A stretch of DNA of 59,350 nucleotides from Luteitalea sp. GTDB taxonomy: Bacteria > Acidobacteriota > Vicinamibacteria > Vicinamibacterales > CAVVIG01. This document shows, in pieces, positions 1 to 8,215 of this stretch. The stretch's first letter is position 1. Every line of letters begins with the position of its first letter. Made by a program: the position numbers and the translations under genes. The DNA lies in assembly GCA_009380045.1 (NCBI GenBank), contig WHSN01000006.1, positions 1 to 59,350 on the forward strand, given 5' to 3'. Below the pieces are notes generated by a model, which searched no databases, had not been told where the DNA came from, and saw only the letters and a program-made list of their open reading frames with translations.

Positions 1-615
1 AGCTACTCTTCAGGCGTCGCCGCGACGATCGCCGGCCGCCGCTATGCGGTGTTCTTGACGCGCAACGGGCTCCTCGGCCTCGATCCGGCCACCGGTGCGG
101 TCGCGTTTCAGCGGAACTGGCGGGCGCGGGTTGCGTCGTCGGTCAACGTCGCAGCCCCGCTCGTCATCGGCGACCTGATCTTCATCTCGGCCCAGTACGG
201 ACCTGGCGCCGGCGTGCTGCGTCTCGAAGGTTCGAAGCTCGTCGACGTGTGGACATCGGACGAAGTGCTGTCGAACCACTACGCGACCAGTGTCCATCGC
301 GATGGATATCTGTACGGCTATCACGGACGCCAGGAATTCGGCCCGAGCCTCCGGGCGGTCGAGCTGAAGACCGGGAAGGTGCTGTGGAACGAAGAGCAGT
401 TTCGCGCCGGCACGATCACGCTGGTCGGCGACCGCCTGCTCGTGATGCGTGAAGGCGGCGAGATGATCCTGGCTCCGGCCTCGCCACAGGCATTCCGTCC
501 GCTGGCGCGGGCGCAAATCCTGCCGGGCACGGTGCGGGCGTATCCTGCCGTGGCGGACGGTTTCGTCTACGTTCGCAACGACACCACGCTGATCTGTTTG
601 GATCTGCGCCGCTGA
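1..615 (+). CDS. PQQ-type beta-propeller protein, C-terminal part (5' end outside window)
   Basis: The reading frame is open from base 1, so the gene starts upstream of the window and about 204 C-terminal residues are visible. The protein shows PQQ/BamB-like propeller blades: LDPATGAVAFQRNW, LKTGKVLWNEEQF and a closing DTTLICLDLRR strand, each with the alternating hydrophobic pattern and a Gly-Lys-Val-Leu-Trp type turn. Such repeats build eight-bladed propellers, either in periplasmic quinoproteins or in BamB-like scaffolds. No catalytic residues can be assigned from this part. Its stop overlaps the start of the next gene by one base (TGATG), so the two are probably translationally coupled. 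Confidence 0.8.
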   Translation, partial: SYSSGVAATIAGRRYAVFLTRNGLLGLDPATGAVAFQRNWRARVASSVNVAAPLVIGDLIFISAQYGPGAGVLRLEGSKLVDVWTSDEVLSNHYATSVHRDGYLYGYHGRQEFGPSLRAVELKTGKVLWNEEQFRAGTITLVGDRLLVMREGGEMILAPASPQAFRPLARAQILPGTVRAYPAVADGFVYVRNDTTLICLDLRR

Positions 616-1298
616 TGAGACCCACAGCCGGACGGTCGTTCAGGATCGTGCGGGGTCCCCGGCGCGCGATTCAGTTGTGGATTCAAGCATCGGCAGCGAT
701 CCTGTTCGGCGTTGCCGCAGCCGCGCAAGCGGTTCCGCCAACCGCGCGGACGCTGCTCGACAGGGCCGTCGCTTCGTTCGCCGCCGGGCGGCTGGCACAA
801 TCCGCGACCGAGTTCGACGACCTGGCGCGCCTCGTGCCCGACCAGGCGCCGTACCTATGGCAGCGCGGCATCGCGCAGTACTATGCGGGCCGCTTTCGAG
901 ACTGCCGCGCGCAGTTCGAGTCGCACCGCACCGTCAATCCCGACGACGTCGAGAATGCGGCGTGGCACTTCCTGTGCGTAGCGCGCGGCGAATCGGTGGC
1001 TGCGGCGCGGGCAGCGCTGCTGCCGGTCGGTCCCGACGGCCGGGTGCCGATGCGCGAGATTTACGAGATGTTTCGTGGCGTTCTCCAGCCCGATCGGGTG
1101 ATGACCGCCGCGGGAGCGCGTCCGGACGGGCAGTTTTACGCGCACCTCTACGTCGGGCTGTACTTCGAAGCGCTCGGCAATCGGGGCCGGGCGCTCGAGC
1201 ATCTGCAGGCGGCCGCCGATCGTCGCTACGCGGGCGTCGGCGGGTACATGCACATGGTCGCTGGCGTGCACCTCGCGCTGTTGCGGGGCGCGCGCTGA
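615..1298 (+). CDS. Exported TPR-like protein, function unknown
   Basis: A 227-residue protein with a basic N-terminus and a hydrophobic stretch ending near AAAAQA (about residues 22-40), which looks like a signal peptide. The mature part has helical tetratricopeptide-like repeats: LLDRAVASFAAGRLAQSATEF, YLWQRGIAQYYAGRFRDC and YVGLYFEALGNRGRALEHL. Repeat proteins of this kind serve as periplasmic or outer-membrane interaction scaffolds. The start codon overlaps the stop of the upstream propeller gene, so the pair is probably co-transcribed and may act together. No enzymatic motif is visible and I do not assign a specific role. Confidence 0.75.
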   Translation: MRPTAGRSFRIVRGPRRAIQLWIQASAAILFGVAAAAQAVPPTARTLLDRAVASFAAGRLAQSATEFDDLARLVPDQAPYLWQRGIAQYYAGRFRDCRAQFESHRTVNPDDVENAAWHFLCVARGESVAAARAALLPVGPDGRVPMREIYEMFRGVLQPDRVMTAAGARPDGQFYAHLYVGLYFEALGNRGRALEHLQAAADRRYAGVGGYMHMVAGVHLALLRGAR

Positions 1299-1609
1299 CG
1301 AAGGCCGGCGGGACGCCTCGCACGACAGCCGTCGCTGGAGTCGGCCCGCTCGCGGCAACGCGGCTCCCGCCGGTCGCGGTGATCGCGTTGTCGGCTGCCG
1401 TCGGACTGTTCATGCGCGGATAACCTCTGACCGATGGCCACCTCGTGCGTCGGATCTCTTCGGCTCGTCGCAGCCGATCAGCCGCGTCTGCGCCTTTCAT
1501 GCTGCTCCACGGCATGTTGCCATCCTTGTCATCACGGCGTGATTGAGACGTCACACCCAACCACTAATCTCCGGGGGTCCCGCCACAGGGACACTCAGGA
1601 GGACGAGAC
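1299..1609. other. Intergenic region upstream of alkaline phosphatase
   Basis: No convincing gene. The region ends with a strong ribosome binding site (CAGGAGGA) about 9 bases before the ATG at 1610. A perfect 13-base palindrome ATCACGGCGTGAT lies at 1531-1543 inside a TTGTCAT-containing stretch. It could be an operator for the phosphatase, but it does not match a two-repeat Pho box well. Confidence 0.5.
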
Positions 1610-3139
1610 ATGAAGTTGGGACGTTGGCAGGGCATCACCCTGTTCCTGGTGACTGTTACGCTTGCGGGCGCCGGCGCCGGTGCCCGCGGAGCATTCGGAG
1701 GCCGCTACGACGATGACGAGCCCCAGGGTCGGCGGCGCGCGCGAAACGTAATCTTCTTCGTTGGCGACGGCATGGGCGTGTCGACAGTGACGGCGACGCG
1801 TATTTTCTCTGTGGGAGTGGCGGGTCAGCTCGTGGTGGACCAATTCCCATACACGGCGCTCTCCAAGACCTACTCGGCCGACTCGATCACGCCGGACAGC
1901 GCTCCGACGATGACCGCCATGATGAGCGGCGTCAACACCAACCAGAGCGTGATCGGCCTCGACAAGTCAACCGAGCCGAACGACTTCAACCATGACGGCG
2001 ACGGACAGGCGCCCTGGACGCTCCTCGAGGAGGCGAAGGCCCGGGGCATGAAGGTCGGTGTCGTGTCGACTGCCCGGATCACCCACGCGACTCCAGCGGC
2101 CACCTTTGCCCATATCAACCAAAGGGACAACGAGAATGCGATCGCCCTGCAGGCGCTGCGCTCCGACGCCACCTACAATCGCCGGCTCGAGCGCGGCATC
2201 GATGTGCTGATGGGCGGTGGCCGCCAGTTCTTCGTCCCGACCACGGTCGTCGATGAGGAGGGCGGCGCCGGCTCGCGGACGGACGGTCGTGACCTTCGGG
2301 CCGAGTTCGCGACCGCCGGCTATACCTACGTGTGGGACCAAGCCGGGTTCGACGCCCTGACACCGGCCAGTCTGCCGGTGCTCGGTCTCTTCGAGCGCGG
2401 CCACATGGAATATGAAGTTGACCGCCCAACCGACCTTGGGGGGGAACCGGGCATCGCCGAGATGACGACCAAGTCGATCCGGTTGCTCGAGCGAGCCACC
2501 CGGCGCGGTTCGGATGGGTACTTCCTGATGGTCGAAGGCGGGCGCATCGACCACGCCCACCACGAGGGCAACGCCTACCGCGCGCTGACGGACGCCGAGG
2601 CATTCGACGAAGCGATTGGCGCCGCGGCGCAGATAGTCGACCTTCGAGAGACGCTGATCATCGTGTCGGCGGACCACAGTCATGTGTTCAACATTGCGGG
2701 ATATCCTTTGCGGCCGCTGCAGGAACTGCCCTACAAGATCCAGTCCTCTGTGCCGGAGTATGCGGACACGGGGACACACGGGCACGGGCTGCTTGACCTC
2801 GTGTACGACGTGAACCAGTCGACCGGTCACGTGTCCGAGAGCACGGACCGCGATGGCATTCCCTATACGGTGCTCGGCTATCTCAACGGACCGGGTTACC
2901 GCGGCACGCCCCGTCAGGATCCGAGGACCGATGTGACTCCCGGCAGGAACGGAGAGATCCCGTCAGGGCCGTGGCACCAGACGTACTTCCAGGAAGCGGC
3001 AGTTCCGCTCGGTTCCGAAACGCATGCGGGCGAGGACGTCGCCATCTACGCGATCGGCCCTGGATCCGAACGGGTGCACGGTACGGTGAAGAATGCCCAG
3101 ATCTATCACGTGATGAAACGGGCTCTCGGGCTGCGGTAG
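1610..3139 (+). CDS. phoA: Alkaline phosphatase (PhoA family)
   Basis: A 509-residue protein with an N-terminal export signal (residues 1-26). It carries the alkaline phosphatase fold markers: metal ligand Asp53 in FFVGDGMG, the nucleophile Ser97 in PDSAPTMTAMMSG, Glu/Asp/His ligands in VEGGRIDHAHHEG, Asp-His in VSADHSH, and a late His in ETHAGEDVAIYAIG. These match the two-zinc, one-magnesium site that hydrolyses phosphate monoesters in the periplasm or outside the cell. The length fits the long bacterial PhoA-type enzymes. It sits near a phosphate-porin-like gene, so a phosphate-scavenging role is likely. The start is supported by the CAGGAGGA site. Confidence 0.9.
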   Translation: MKLGRWQGITLFLVTVTLAGAGAGARGAFGGRYDDDEPQGRRRARNVIFFVGDGMGVSTVTATRIFSVGVAGQLVVDQFPYTALSKTYSADSITPDSAPTMTAMMSGVNTNQSVIGLDKSTEPNDFNHDGDGQAPWTLLEEAKARGMKVGVVSTARITHATPAATFAHINQRDNENAIALQALRSDATYNRRLERGIDVLMGGGRQFFVPTTVVDEEGGAGSRTDGRDLRAEFATAGYTYVWDQAGFDALTPASLPVLGLFERGHMEYEVDRPTDLGGEPGIAEMTTKSIRLLERATRRGSDGYFLMVEGGRIDHAHHEGNAYRALTDAEAFDEAIGAAAQIVDLRETLIIVSADHSHVFNIAGYPLRPLQELPYKIQSSVPEYADTGTHGHGLLDLVYDVNQSTGHVSESTDRDGIPYTVLGYLNGPGYRGTPRQDPRTDVTPGRNGEIPSGPWHQTYFQEAAVPLGSETHAGEDVAIYAIGPGSERVHGTVKNAQIYHVMKRALGLR

Positions 3140-3199
3140 TCGATCCAGTTGTGGCGGTCCTGCCGATCATTGGTGCGGGACCGCCGGCATTGCCTTACC

Positions 3200-3973
3200 A
3201 TGCGCATCCATCCGAAGGGCGAGAGCCTCGGTCACGAGTGGCTGGTCGCGGCCGTATTCCTGTCCGCCATCAGCGTCGGCGCAACTGCCACGCAAAGCCG
3301 TGAACCGACGACCCCCACGACACCATTCGCCCTGGTGCAGCCGGCACGGCGGTCGTCCGACGCGCCACTCATGCCGCCCGAACCCCTGCCGCCCGCCGCG
3401 CACCGCATCACACCGATGGCGTTCGACATCGTCGTCAGGAGTCGTTCGCAGGCGGGGGCATCCACAATCACCCGCCAACGCGTCACACGCACCGCCGAAC
3501 GGATCCACATCGACGACGGCGCCGGGCGGGAGTGGCTTTTCGAGCGCAATCCGGTTGACCCGCGGCGCGTATCAGGCTCCGCCATCTATCACGCCGCTCG
3601 CGAAATTGTCGTCTATCAGGAAAGCGAAGTGCGTAACACGCTCGGCATTTCCGGGTGGGCCGACGTGCTGATGCCGGGGATACGCGCCGGTCAGATTCGC
3701 GAGATGAAGCCCACCAGGCAAGCTCGTACCATCGGCGGCCTGCGGTTCGTCCGCTTCACGGCATTGGACCCACGGGGCGCCACGAAAGAAGCATGGTGGA
3801 ACGAGGACGAGGTGCTGTCGGCTGGCGTCGTCAGCTCGTCTGGAGCGATGTCGGTCGAAATGAGCCTCGAACGTCTGATTGCAGTGGTTCAGCCGGAACT
3901 ACTGCGTGCCCCGGCGATGCGCTTTCCCAGCTACCGGCAGATTGACTTTCCCGACTCGCTCGAGCGTCACTGA
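3200..3973 (+). CDS. Exported protein of unknown function
   Basis: A 257-residue protein, starting at the ATG at 3200 because this places a hydrophobic signal segment (WLVAAVFLSAISVGATA) near the N-terminus; the in-frame upstream extension looks non-coding. The mature part is beta-strand rich (FDIVVRSRSQAG, RIHIDDGAGREWLFERNP, IGGLRFVRFTAL) in a pattern reminiscent of LolA- or DUF4412-like lipid-binding sheets. That resemblance is only a pattern impression. It lies 60 bases after alkaline phosphatase on the same strand and could be co-transcribed. I do not recognise the family. Confidence 0.65.
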   Translation: MRIHPKGESLGHEWLVAAVFLSAISVGATATQSREPTTPTTPFALVQPARRSSDAPLMPPEPLPPAAHRITPMAFDIVVRSRSQAGASTITRQRVTRTAERIHIDDGAGREWLFERNPVDPRRVSGSAIYHAAREIVVYQESEVRNTLGISGWADVLMPGIRAGQIREMKPTRQARTIGGLRFVRFTALDPRGATKEAWWNEDEVLSAGVVSSSGAMSVEMSLERLIAVVQPELLRAPAMRFPSYRQIDFPDSLERH

Positions 3974-4060
3974 TGGGGTGGCGAGCGCCTTTCGATCGGC
4001 CGTAGCAGTCGTTCATCTGATCACGAAGGTTCACGACGTTTCTTTGCCAGAATCGCCACC

Positions 4061-5212
4061 CTAAAAGTTGATCAGTGCGTGAGCGCCGACGCTGTGGACA
4101 GGCAGCGTCGTGATGTTGTCGAATCTTTGACCATCGTAGTCGACCATCAGAGCCGAGGAGACGGTTCCCTGCAGGGGGAACCAGTAGGCGACGCCAGCGA
4201 TCAGGCGATTCTGCTTCTGTGAGTTGAGCGTGGTGGTCGCATTCGGCGCCGTCCCGGCGGGAGCAAACACCGATCGGTTGTCAGGGGTGTGGTGGTCATA
4301 GCGCAGCAGAGCCTCCCAGCCTCTCGATGATCGCGGGGTCACCCAGATCGAGTAGCCGTTCCCGCGTGTTTCAACAGCGTCAGCCGCGGCAGATGGTCGA
4401 TCCCTGGCGTCGAGGTATTCGAATCCACCACTCAGGTACTTGTGCTCGAAGGTGGCCTGGCCGACGAGCCGCGTGCGCTCACCGTTCGCGATGTAGTGGT
4501 CACCGTCGTAGAAGACTGTCGCGCGGATCCCTTGGAGGACACCCGCCAGCGTCGCGAACGGGCGGATGGTCGCGCGGACCATGAGCGCTTTCTGGTCGTT
4601 GACCTCGGCCTTGTTGTAGTTTTCACCGTTGAAGACGCCGACATGGATGTCACCGTAGTTCGAGGGAAGGGCGAGGCGCCACGACGCGCCCGCGTCGGCT
4701 GAAGCGAAGTACCCGGCCCGCTCTACGAACATCGTCCCCTGGAACCGGTAGCGGTAGATTCCTTCCGAGTAGTCGAGATACGGCGTCGGCTGGATTCCGA
4801 ATCTGGCGTACGAGCCACTCGGCATCCAGTCGTCTAAGTTCGCCTGGAGGTATGCGAACTTCAGCCGGAATTGGAGGCTGCCCGACAACGAGCTCGCCGT
4901 GCTGGTTTCACGGCTGACATCCGGGGTGATCCGGAACGCCAGAAGGCGTGAGATGGTTCCCGTGACGTTGATGTAGGCACGCGTCACGTCGAAGGAATTC
5001 TTTTTCACGATGTTACCGTCCGCGTCCGTGGTCGGCGGGCTTGTCTGATAGGTGTAGTTCGTGAAGAGGGTCCCGCCAATCCTGATGGCGGGCGTGCTGT
5101 CAGGCGGCGTATCGCCCGCGGCAGGCGTCGTCACCACTTGAGCCAGAGCGATCGTTGGAATGAGCGCAGCCATGGCCAACGTCCACCACATTCTCAGAAG
5201 CCGACCAATCAA
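4061..5212 (-). CDS. Phosphate-selective porin O/P-like outer membrane protein
   Basis: A 383-residue protein that starts at TTG with an ideal ribosome binding site (AAGGAGG five bases ahead); an ATG within the site runs straight into a stop. A signal peptide (LAMAALIPTIALAQ) precedes amphipathic beta strands, and the chain ends in Phe (HALINF), as expected for an outer-membrane barrel. Segments such as RIGGTLFTNYTYQ, YLQANLDDWMPSGSYARFGIQPTPY and GGFEYLDAR resemble the OprP/OprO-like porins. These form trimeric channels for phosphate or polyphosphate. It converges with the alkaline phosphatase group, which supports a role in phosphate uptake. The exact substrate is inferred. Confidence 0.75.
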   Translation of the reverse strand: MIGRLLRMWWTLAMAALIPTIALAQVVTTPAAGDTPPDSTPAIRIGGTLFTNYTYQTSPPTTDADGNIVKKNSFDVTRAYINVTGTISRLLAFRITPDVSRETSTASSLSGSLQFRLKFAYLQANLDDWMPSGSYARFGIQPTPYLDYSEGIYRYRFQGTMFVERAGYFASADAGASWRLALPSNYGDIHVGVFNGENYNKAEVNDQKALMVRATIRPFATLAGVLQGIRATVFYDGDHYIANGERTRLVGQATFEHKYLSGGFEYLDARDRPSAAADAVETRGNGYSIWVTPRSSRGWEALLRYDHHTPDNRSVFAPAGTAPNATTTLNSQKQNRLIAGVAYWFPLQGTVSSALMVDYDGQRFDNITTLPVHSVGAHALINF

Positions 5213-5513
5213 TTCATCCTCCTTGCGCGGCTGGTTTTCGGCTTTCGTGACGACTGTAGGAGCCAGCGTGTCATTCGCGTGTCAGTCTCGTCGGCGCGAG
5301 TCCGGCGCCCATCAAAGTGAGGTCCTTCGCAGCCCCTGAAGTGCCTGGCAGCGGTCACGCATGCGCCGATGCGGCCACGACTCACTCGCGATCCAGCAGT
5401 GCGGGCACTTCGTTGATTTGGACGAGCTCAGGCTCTCGCGTCCCCAGCCGGCGCGTGATGCGAGACGCTCTATTCGACCGAAGCCATGATTCCGATTCTG
5501 ATCGGCATGAGGT
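5213..5513. other. Intergenic region between porin and arsN2
   Basis: No complete gene. A short minus-strand stretch near 5390-5470 reads as GTREPELVQINEVPALLDRE before a stop and may be the decayed C-terminus of a former gene, but I cannot identify it. Confidence 0.3.
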
Positions 5514-5957
5514 TCAGGCGGCTTCGAGCGGTTTCCGCATCACCGTGGCGCTCGACGGGCATGCAGACGCGAACTCGACGGAGCGCTGAACCCCAGCCGG
5601 AACGCCGGCTCGCGGGATGCGCTCGAAACCAAACTTCGGAAAGTACCGCCCGGCGGTCGTCGTCAGCAGATAGATCGCTGGCGCATGAAGGTCGTGCGCC
5701 ATGCGGATCGCCGTTCTGGTGAGGTCGCTCCCGAGCCCCCGACCTTGCATCTCGGATGCGACGGCGACGGAGCGAAGCAGCGCGCCATCTGGATACACCT
5801 CCAGGGCCGCGCTCCCCACAATCTTCGTGCCTTCCCGCGCCACGATGGTCGTCCTGAGATGATCCACGAGGCCTGCGGTCGGCAGCTCGCTGGCTCGCAG
5901 GAAGTCCAAGAGTGCGTCGGTATCGCGCTCACGTGCGCGCTCGATGCTCGGTGCCAT
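5514..5957 (-). CDS. arsN2: ArsN2-like GNAT acetyltransferase of an arsenic operon
   Basis: A 147-residue GNAT-fold protein. The start at 5957 is chosen because GGGAGGGAGCA precedes it; a longer upstream frame only duplicates regulator sequence. The fold is clear: a first helix with LDFLRASELPTAGLVDHL (the LPTAGL stretch typical of ArsN2), the acetyl-CoA loop SVAVASEMQGRGLGSDL, and the late FPKFGFERI strand. ArsN-type enzymes acetylate organoarsenical toxins or act alongside arsenic resistance genes. The gene overlaps the arsR reading frame by 29 bases, so it is translationally coupled to the arsenic-type repressor. No arsenite pump or arsenate reductase is next to it. Confidence 0.85.
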   Translation of the reverse strand: MAPSIERARERDTDALLDFLRASELPTAGLVDHLRTTIVAREGTKIVGSAALEVYPDGALLRSVAVASEMQGRGLGSDLTRTAIRMAHDLHAPAIYLLTTTAGRYFPKFGFERIPRAGVPAGVQRSVEFASACPSSATVMRKPLEAA

Positions 5958-6369
5958 TGCTCCCTCCCGGCGCGGCGGCGGTCGCTCTGGCGCAGCAGGC
6001 CGCACCCGGCATGCGGCTCGGCGCAGCGACGCAGCTGCCAGTCTTGTGCTGCAGGCGCTTGACATCCCGGCGCACCGCGTCGATGTGCGTCAGGGCGTGC
6101 CGCACCGTGTCACTGATCGTCCTGAGCACGGGGTCGGATAGATCCGCGATGCGGTAGTGAATCCAGAGGCCATCGCGCCGGGTGGCGACCAGCCCCGAGT
6201 TGCGCAGGTACGCCAGATGGCGGGACGCCTTCGGCTGCGGGATCTTCAAGCTCTGGTGGATGTGGCAGACACACACCTCACCCGTCATCAGCAAGCCCAG
6301 GATGCGCAGCCGTGTCGAGTCGGCGAGCGCTTTGAACAACGTCTCCATTCCGGGGAGGAGCTCGTTCAT
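5929..6369 (-). CDS. arsR: ArsR-family arsenic-responsive repressor
   Basis: A winged-helix regulator of 146 residues. The key feature is EVCVCHIHQSLKIPQPKASRHL, which contains the Cys-x-Cys pair of the classical ArsR1 arsenite site at the start of the recognition region, followed by the helix-turn-helix. Binding of As(III) releases such repressors from DNA. The C-terminal tail has extra cysteines (AACCA). A start at Met8 (6348, METLFKALADSTRL) is an alternative and matches where many ArsR proteins begin; the upstream ATG at 6369 lies inside the operator palindrome. It is co-transcribed with arsN2 and divergent from another arsR-type gene. Confidence 0.9.
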   Translation of the reverse strand: MNELLPGMETLFKALADSTRLRILGLLMTGEVCVCHIHQSLKIPQPKASRHLAYLRNSGLVATRRDGLWIHYRIADLSDPVLRTISDTVRHALTHIDAVRRDVKRLQHKTGSCVAAPSRMPGAACCARATAAAPGGSNGTEHRART

Positions 6370-6391
6370 ATATCTGTCTTGACAAATATAT
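6368..6391. promoter_or_regulatory. ArsR operator palindrome
   Basis: An inverted repeat with 11-base arms, ATATATCTGTC and GACAAATATAT, separated by TT, with one mismatch. It overlaps the most upstream arsR ATG and a TATATT box on the minus strand (6385-6390). Position and symmetry fit autorepression by ArsR. Confidence 0.75.
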
Positions 6392-6435
6392 CATGGCCCG
6401 CGGCGAGGCGGGATCCCGGTGAGCGGATTTCCGGC

Positions 6436-6493
6436 TTGACACCGGCGCAGGAGCGTATGTATAAAACCAATGGGTTAATTAACCGTAAGGTTT
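6436..6493 (+). promoter_or_regulatory. Promoter with nested palindromic operator for second arsR-type gene
   Basis: TTGACA at 6436-6441, an 18-base spacer and TATAAA at 6460-6465 form a strong sigma70-like promoter. Over the -10 and start region lies the perfect 12-base palindrome GGTTAATTAACC (6473-6484). Outer arms AAACC (6464-6468) and GGTTT (6489-6493) are centred on exactly the same point. This is probably the operator of the regulator encoded 8 bases further on. Confidence 0.75.
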
Positions 6494-6500
6494 ATCAAAG

Positions 6501-6863
6501 ATGTCGACCGATCAGCTGAGCACAACGTTTGCCGCCCTGGCGGACCCGACGCGCCGGGCCATCCTGGCCCGTCTGTTGTCAGGCGAGCGCTCGGTCTCCG
6601 AGCTCGCCGAGCCCTTCAACATCAGCATGCCCGCGGTCTCGAAGCACCTCCGCGTGCTCGAGCGCGCCGGCCTCATTGCCCGGCGAAAGGAGGCGCAGTG
6701 GCGGCGGTGCCGCATCGCGGCGGGCCCCTTGAAGGAAGTCGCCAACTGGACCGAGCATTACCGGCACATCTGGGAAGAGCGGCTCGATCGGTTGGACCAG
6801 TATCTACAACATGTCACAACCAAGGAGGAGAAGAGTCATGGTCGTAAGCCACGCGGTAAATAG
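6501..6863 (+). CDS. ArsR-type winged-helix regulator paired with SRPBCC gene
   Basis: A 120-residue regulator: TFAALADPTRRAILARLLSGE, the HTH FNISMPAVSKHLRVLERAGL and the wing RRKEAQWRRCRI. It has no Cys-x-Cys metal site, so it belongs to the metal-independent ArsR-like subgroup usually encoded next to an AHSA1/SRPBCC-domain gene. That partner follows here with an overlap of 26 bases, indicating translational coupling. A strong promoter with a nested palindrome sits just upstream and probably mediates autoregulation. The inducer is unknown; by analogy the SRPBCC partner may bind a small hydrophobic ligand. Confidence 0.88.
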   Translation: MSTDQLSTTFAALADPTRRAILARLLSGERSVSELAEPFNISMPAVSKHLRVLERAGLIARRKEAQWRRCRIAAGPLKEVANWTEHYRHIWEERLDRLDQYLQHVTTKEEKSHGRKPRGK

Positions 6864-7341
6864 CGACAGCTTCAAGGTGACAACCCCGTCGGACCAGGAA
6901 ATCCGAATGACGCGCCTGTTCAGTGCCCCGAGACACCTGGTGTTCGAGGCGATGACCAAGCCCGAGCACGTGACACAGTGGTGGGGGCGCCTCGGCGAGG
7001 GCTATTCCGTGCCTGTATGCGAGATCGACCTTCGCGTCGGCGGTCGGTGGCGGTTCGTGAACAGCCACCCCCAGGGAGAAGCCGCCTTCTCCGGCGAGTA
7101 CCGCGAGATCACGCCGCCGAGTCGGCTCGTGTTCACCGAGATCTTCGAACAGTTTCCCGACAGCGTCTCGGTGGTGACAACCGAGCTCACCGACGAGGGC
7201 GGCAGGACACGAATGACGGCGACCGTGCGCTATCCGTCGCTGGAGGTGCGCGACATGGTCCTCGCGTCCGGCATGTCCCACGGTGCGGGCATCAGCTACG
7301 ATCGCCTCGACGATCTGGTTGTGGCGCTGCAGCGATCCTGA
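6838..7341 (+). CDS. SRPBCC (AHSA1-like) domain protein
   Basis: A 167-residue protein starting at the ATG at 6838, which has AAGGAGGAG ten bases ahead; it begins inside the 3' end of the regulator gene. It shows the AHSA1/START-like pattern: MTRLFSAPRHLVFEAMTKPEHVTQWWG, then DLRVGGRWRFVN, SGEYREITPPSRLVFTE, and a C-terminal helix AGISYDRLDDLVVALQ. The helix-grip fold makes a deep hydrophobic cavity for small ligands. Proteins of this type co-occur with ArsR-like repressors; their substrates are mostly unknown. Cytoplasmic, with no signal peptide. Confidence 0.88.
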   Translation: MVVSHAVNSDSFKVTTPSDQEIRMTRLFSAPRHLVFEAMTKPEHVTQWWGRLGEGYSVPVCEIDLRVGGRWRFVNSHPQGEAAFSGEYREITPPSRLVFTEIFEQFPDSVSVVTTELTDEGGRTRMTATVRYPSLEVRDMVLASGMSHGAGISYDRLDDLVVALQRS

Positions 7342-7445
7342 CATCGTCGGCGCTCGCTCGTGAGGATGAAAGACTCGGGGCGGCGTATGCTGGCCCCCTG
7401 TGACCGACGACGGGCGCCGATCGACATTTCGGAAGAGCTGACCCG

Positions 7446-7476
7446 CGGCACCGAGAACACCACGTTCTCGGTGCCG
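7446..7476. terminator. Perfect hairpin between convergent genes
   Basis: Two 13-base arms, CGGCACCGAGAAC and its exact reverse complement, flank the loop ACCAC. The hairpin lies in the 323-base gap between the convergent SRPBCC and DinB genes and could terminate transcription from both sides. There is no U-tract, so intrinsic termination is uncertain. The rest of the gap (7342-7664) holds no gene I can support. Confidence 0.55.
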
Positions 7477-7664
7477 ACAGTTGGGACCGCCCGCCTCCCC
7501 GATCACTCGACTCACAATCGAAAGGAGACAGTCGAGGCCGCGAGCCACCGGGTATAGGGAAAACGAGTCACGACGTGAGTCGAAGATGCGCCCGCTCTCC
7601 ACCGCGCGCACCACCTCGCACTCAGGGAAGGATTCAGTCTTCGGGCTGAGCGGACACGCACGCC

Positions 7665-8168
7665 CTATGAGGCGAAGGGGTTCTCGTCCGCACTCGGGCC
7701 GTAGATCGAGGGGATCGGCACGTCAAGCTCGCGCAGGTACACCGTCAACTGCCCGCGGTGATGGTACCAGTGGTTGAGCATGACCGACCGCAGCATCGCC
7801 ACCCGGGGCACCGCCAACAGCTCCCGTTCGCCTTGCATCAGTCGCCACGTCGCCATCAGCGCGGCGTCGTCCATGCCGCCGAGCGCCTTCTTCGCCGTCG
7901 CGATACTCTGGTCGAGCGCTGGAACGAGCTCCGAGGCGCTCTTCGGGCTCGGGTCGGTAAACTGGGGCGCTTGAGCCGGTGACGGCGAGGCCACGAGCTG
8001 AGCGACCCCGCCGGGCACCGTGGCGACATGCAGAGCGAGTTCCCCGAGCGTCCTCGCCTTTTCGTGCGGCCGCCACGCCAGATGACTCTGGGGAACACGC
8101 TCGAGAACGCGGCGCGTCGTCTGCGTTTCCTGCTCGAGCTCCTGCAACAAGCTGTCGATCAACGCCAT
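7665..8168 (-). CDS. DinB-family four-helix protein
   Basis: A 167-residue protein with the DinB/YfiT-like pattern: an amphipathic first helix (LIDSLLQELEQETQTTRRVLERV), LAWRPHEKARTLGELALHVATVPG with the first candidate His, and MLNHWYHHRGQLTVYLREL with the closing His residues. In this superfamily three His residues bind a divalent metal in a four-helix bundle; members include thiol transferases and many proteins of unknown role. GGAGG precedes the ATG. It is the third gene of a minus-strand unit after an ArsR-like regulator and an SRPBCC protein, 47 bases downstream of the latter. The substrate is unknown. Confidence 0.87.
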   Translation of the reverse strand: MALIDSLLQELEQETQTTRRVLERVPQSHLAWRPHEKARTLGELALHVATVPGGVAQLVASPSPAQAPQFTDPSPKSASELVPALDQSIATAKKALGGMDDAALMATWRLMQGERELLAVPRVAMLRSVMLNHWYHHRGQLTVYLRELDVPIPSIYGPSADENPFAS

Positions 8169-8215
8169 GGCTCGATCCTCCGTTCTCCGTTCTTGGATGT
8201 CAACCGTGTGACGTG

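Noticed and set aside
1526..1550. Possible Pho box upstream of alkaline phosphatase
   Set aside because: TTGTCAT is present, but the second and third repeats do not match the 11-base direct-repeat pattern; only a palindrome remains.
3976..4061. Inverted GGGTGGCGA / TCGCCACCC pair between convergent genes
   Set aside because: The 68-base loop makes a functional terminator unlikely, and it could be chance in GC-rich DNA.
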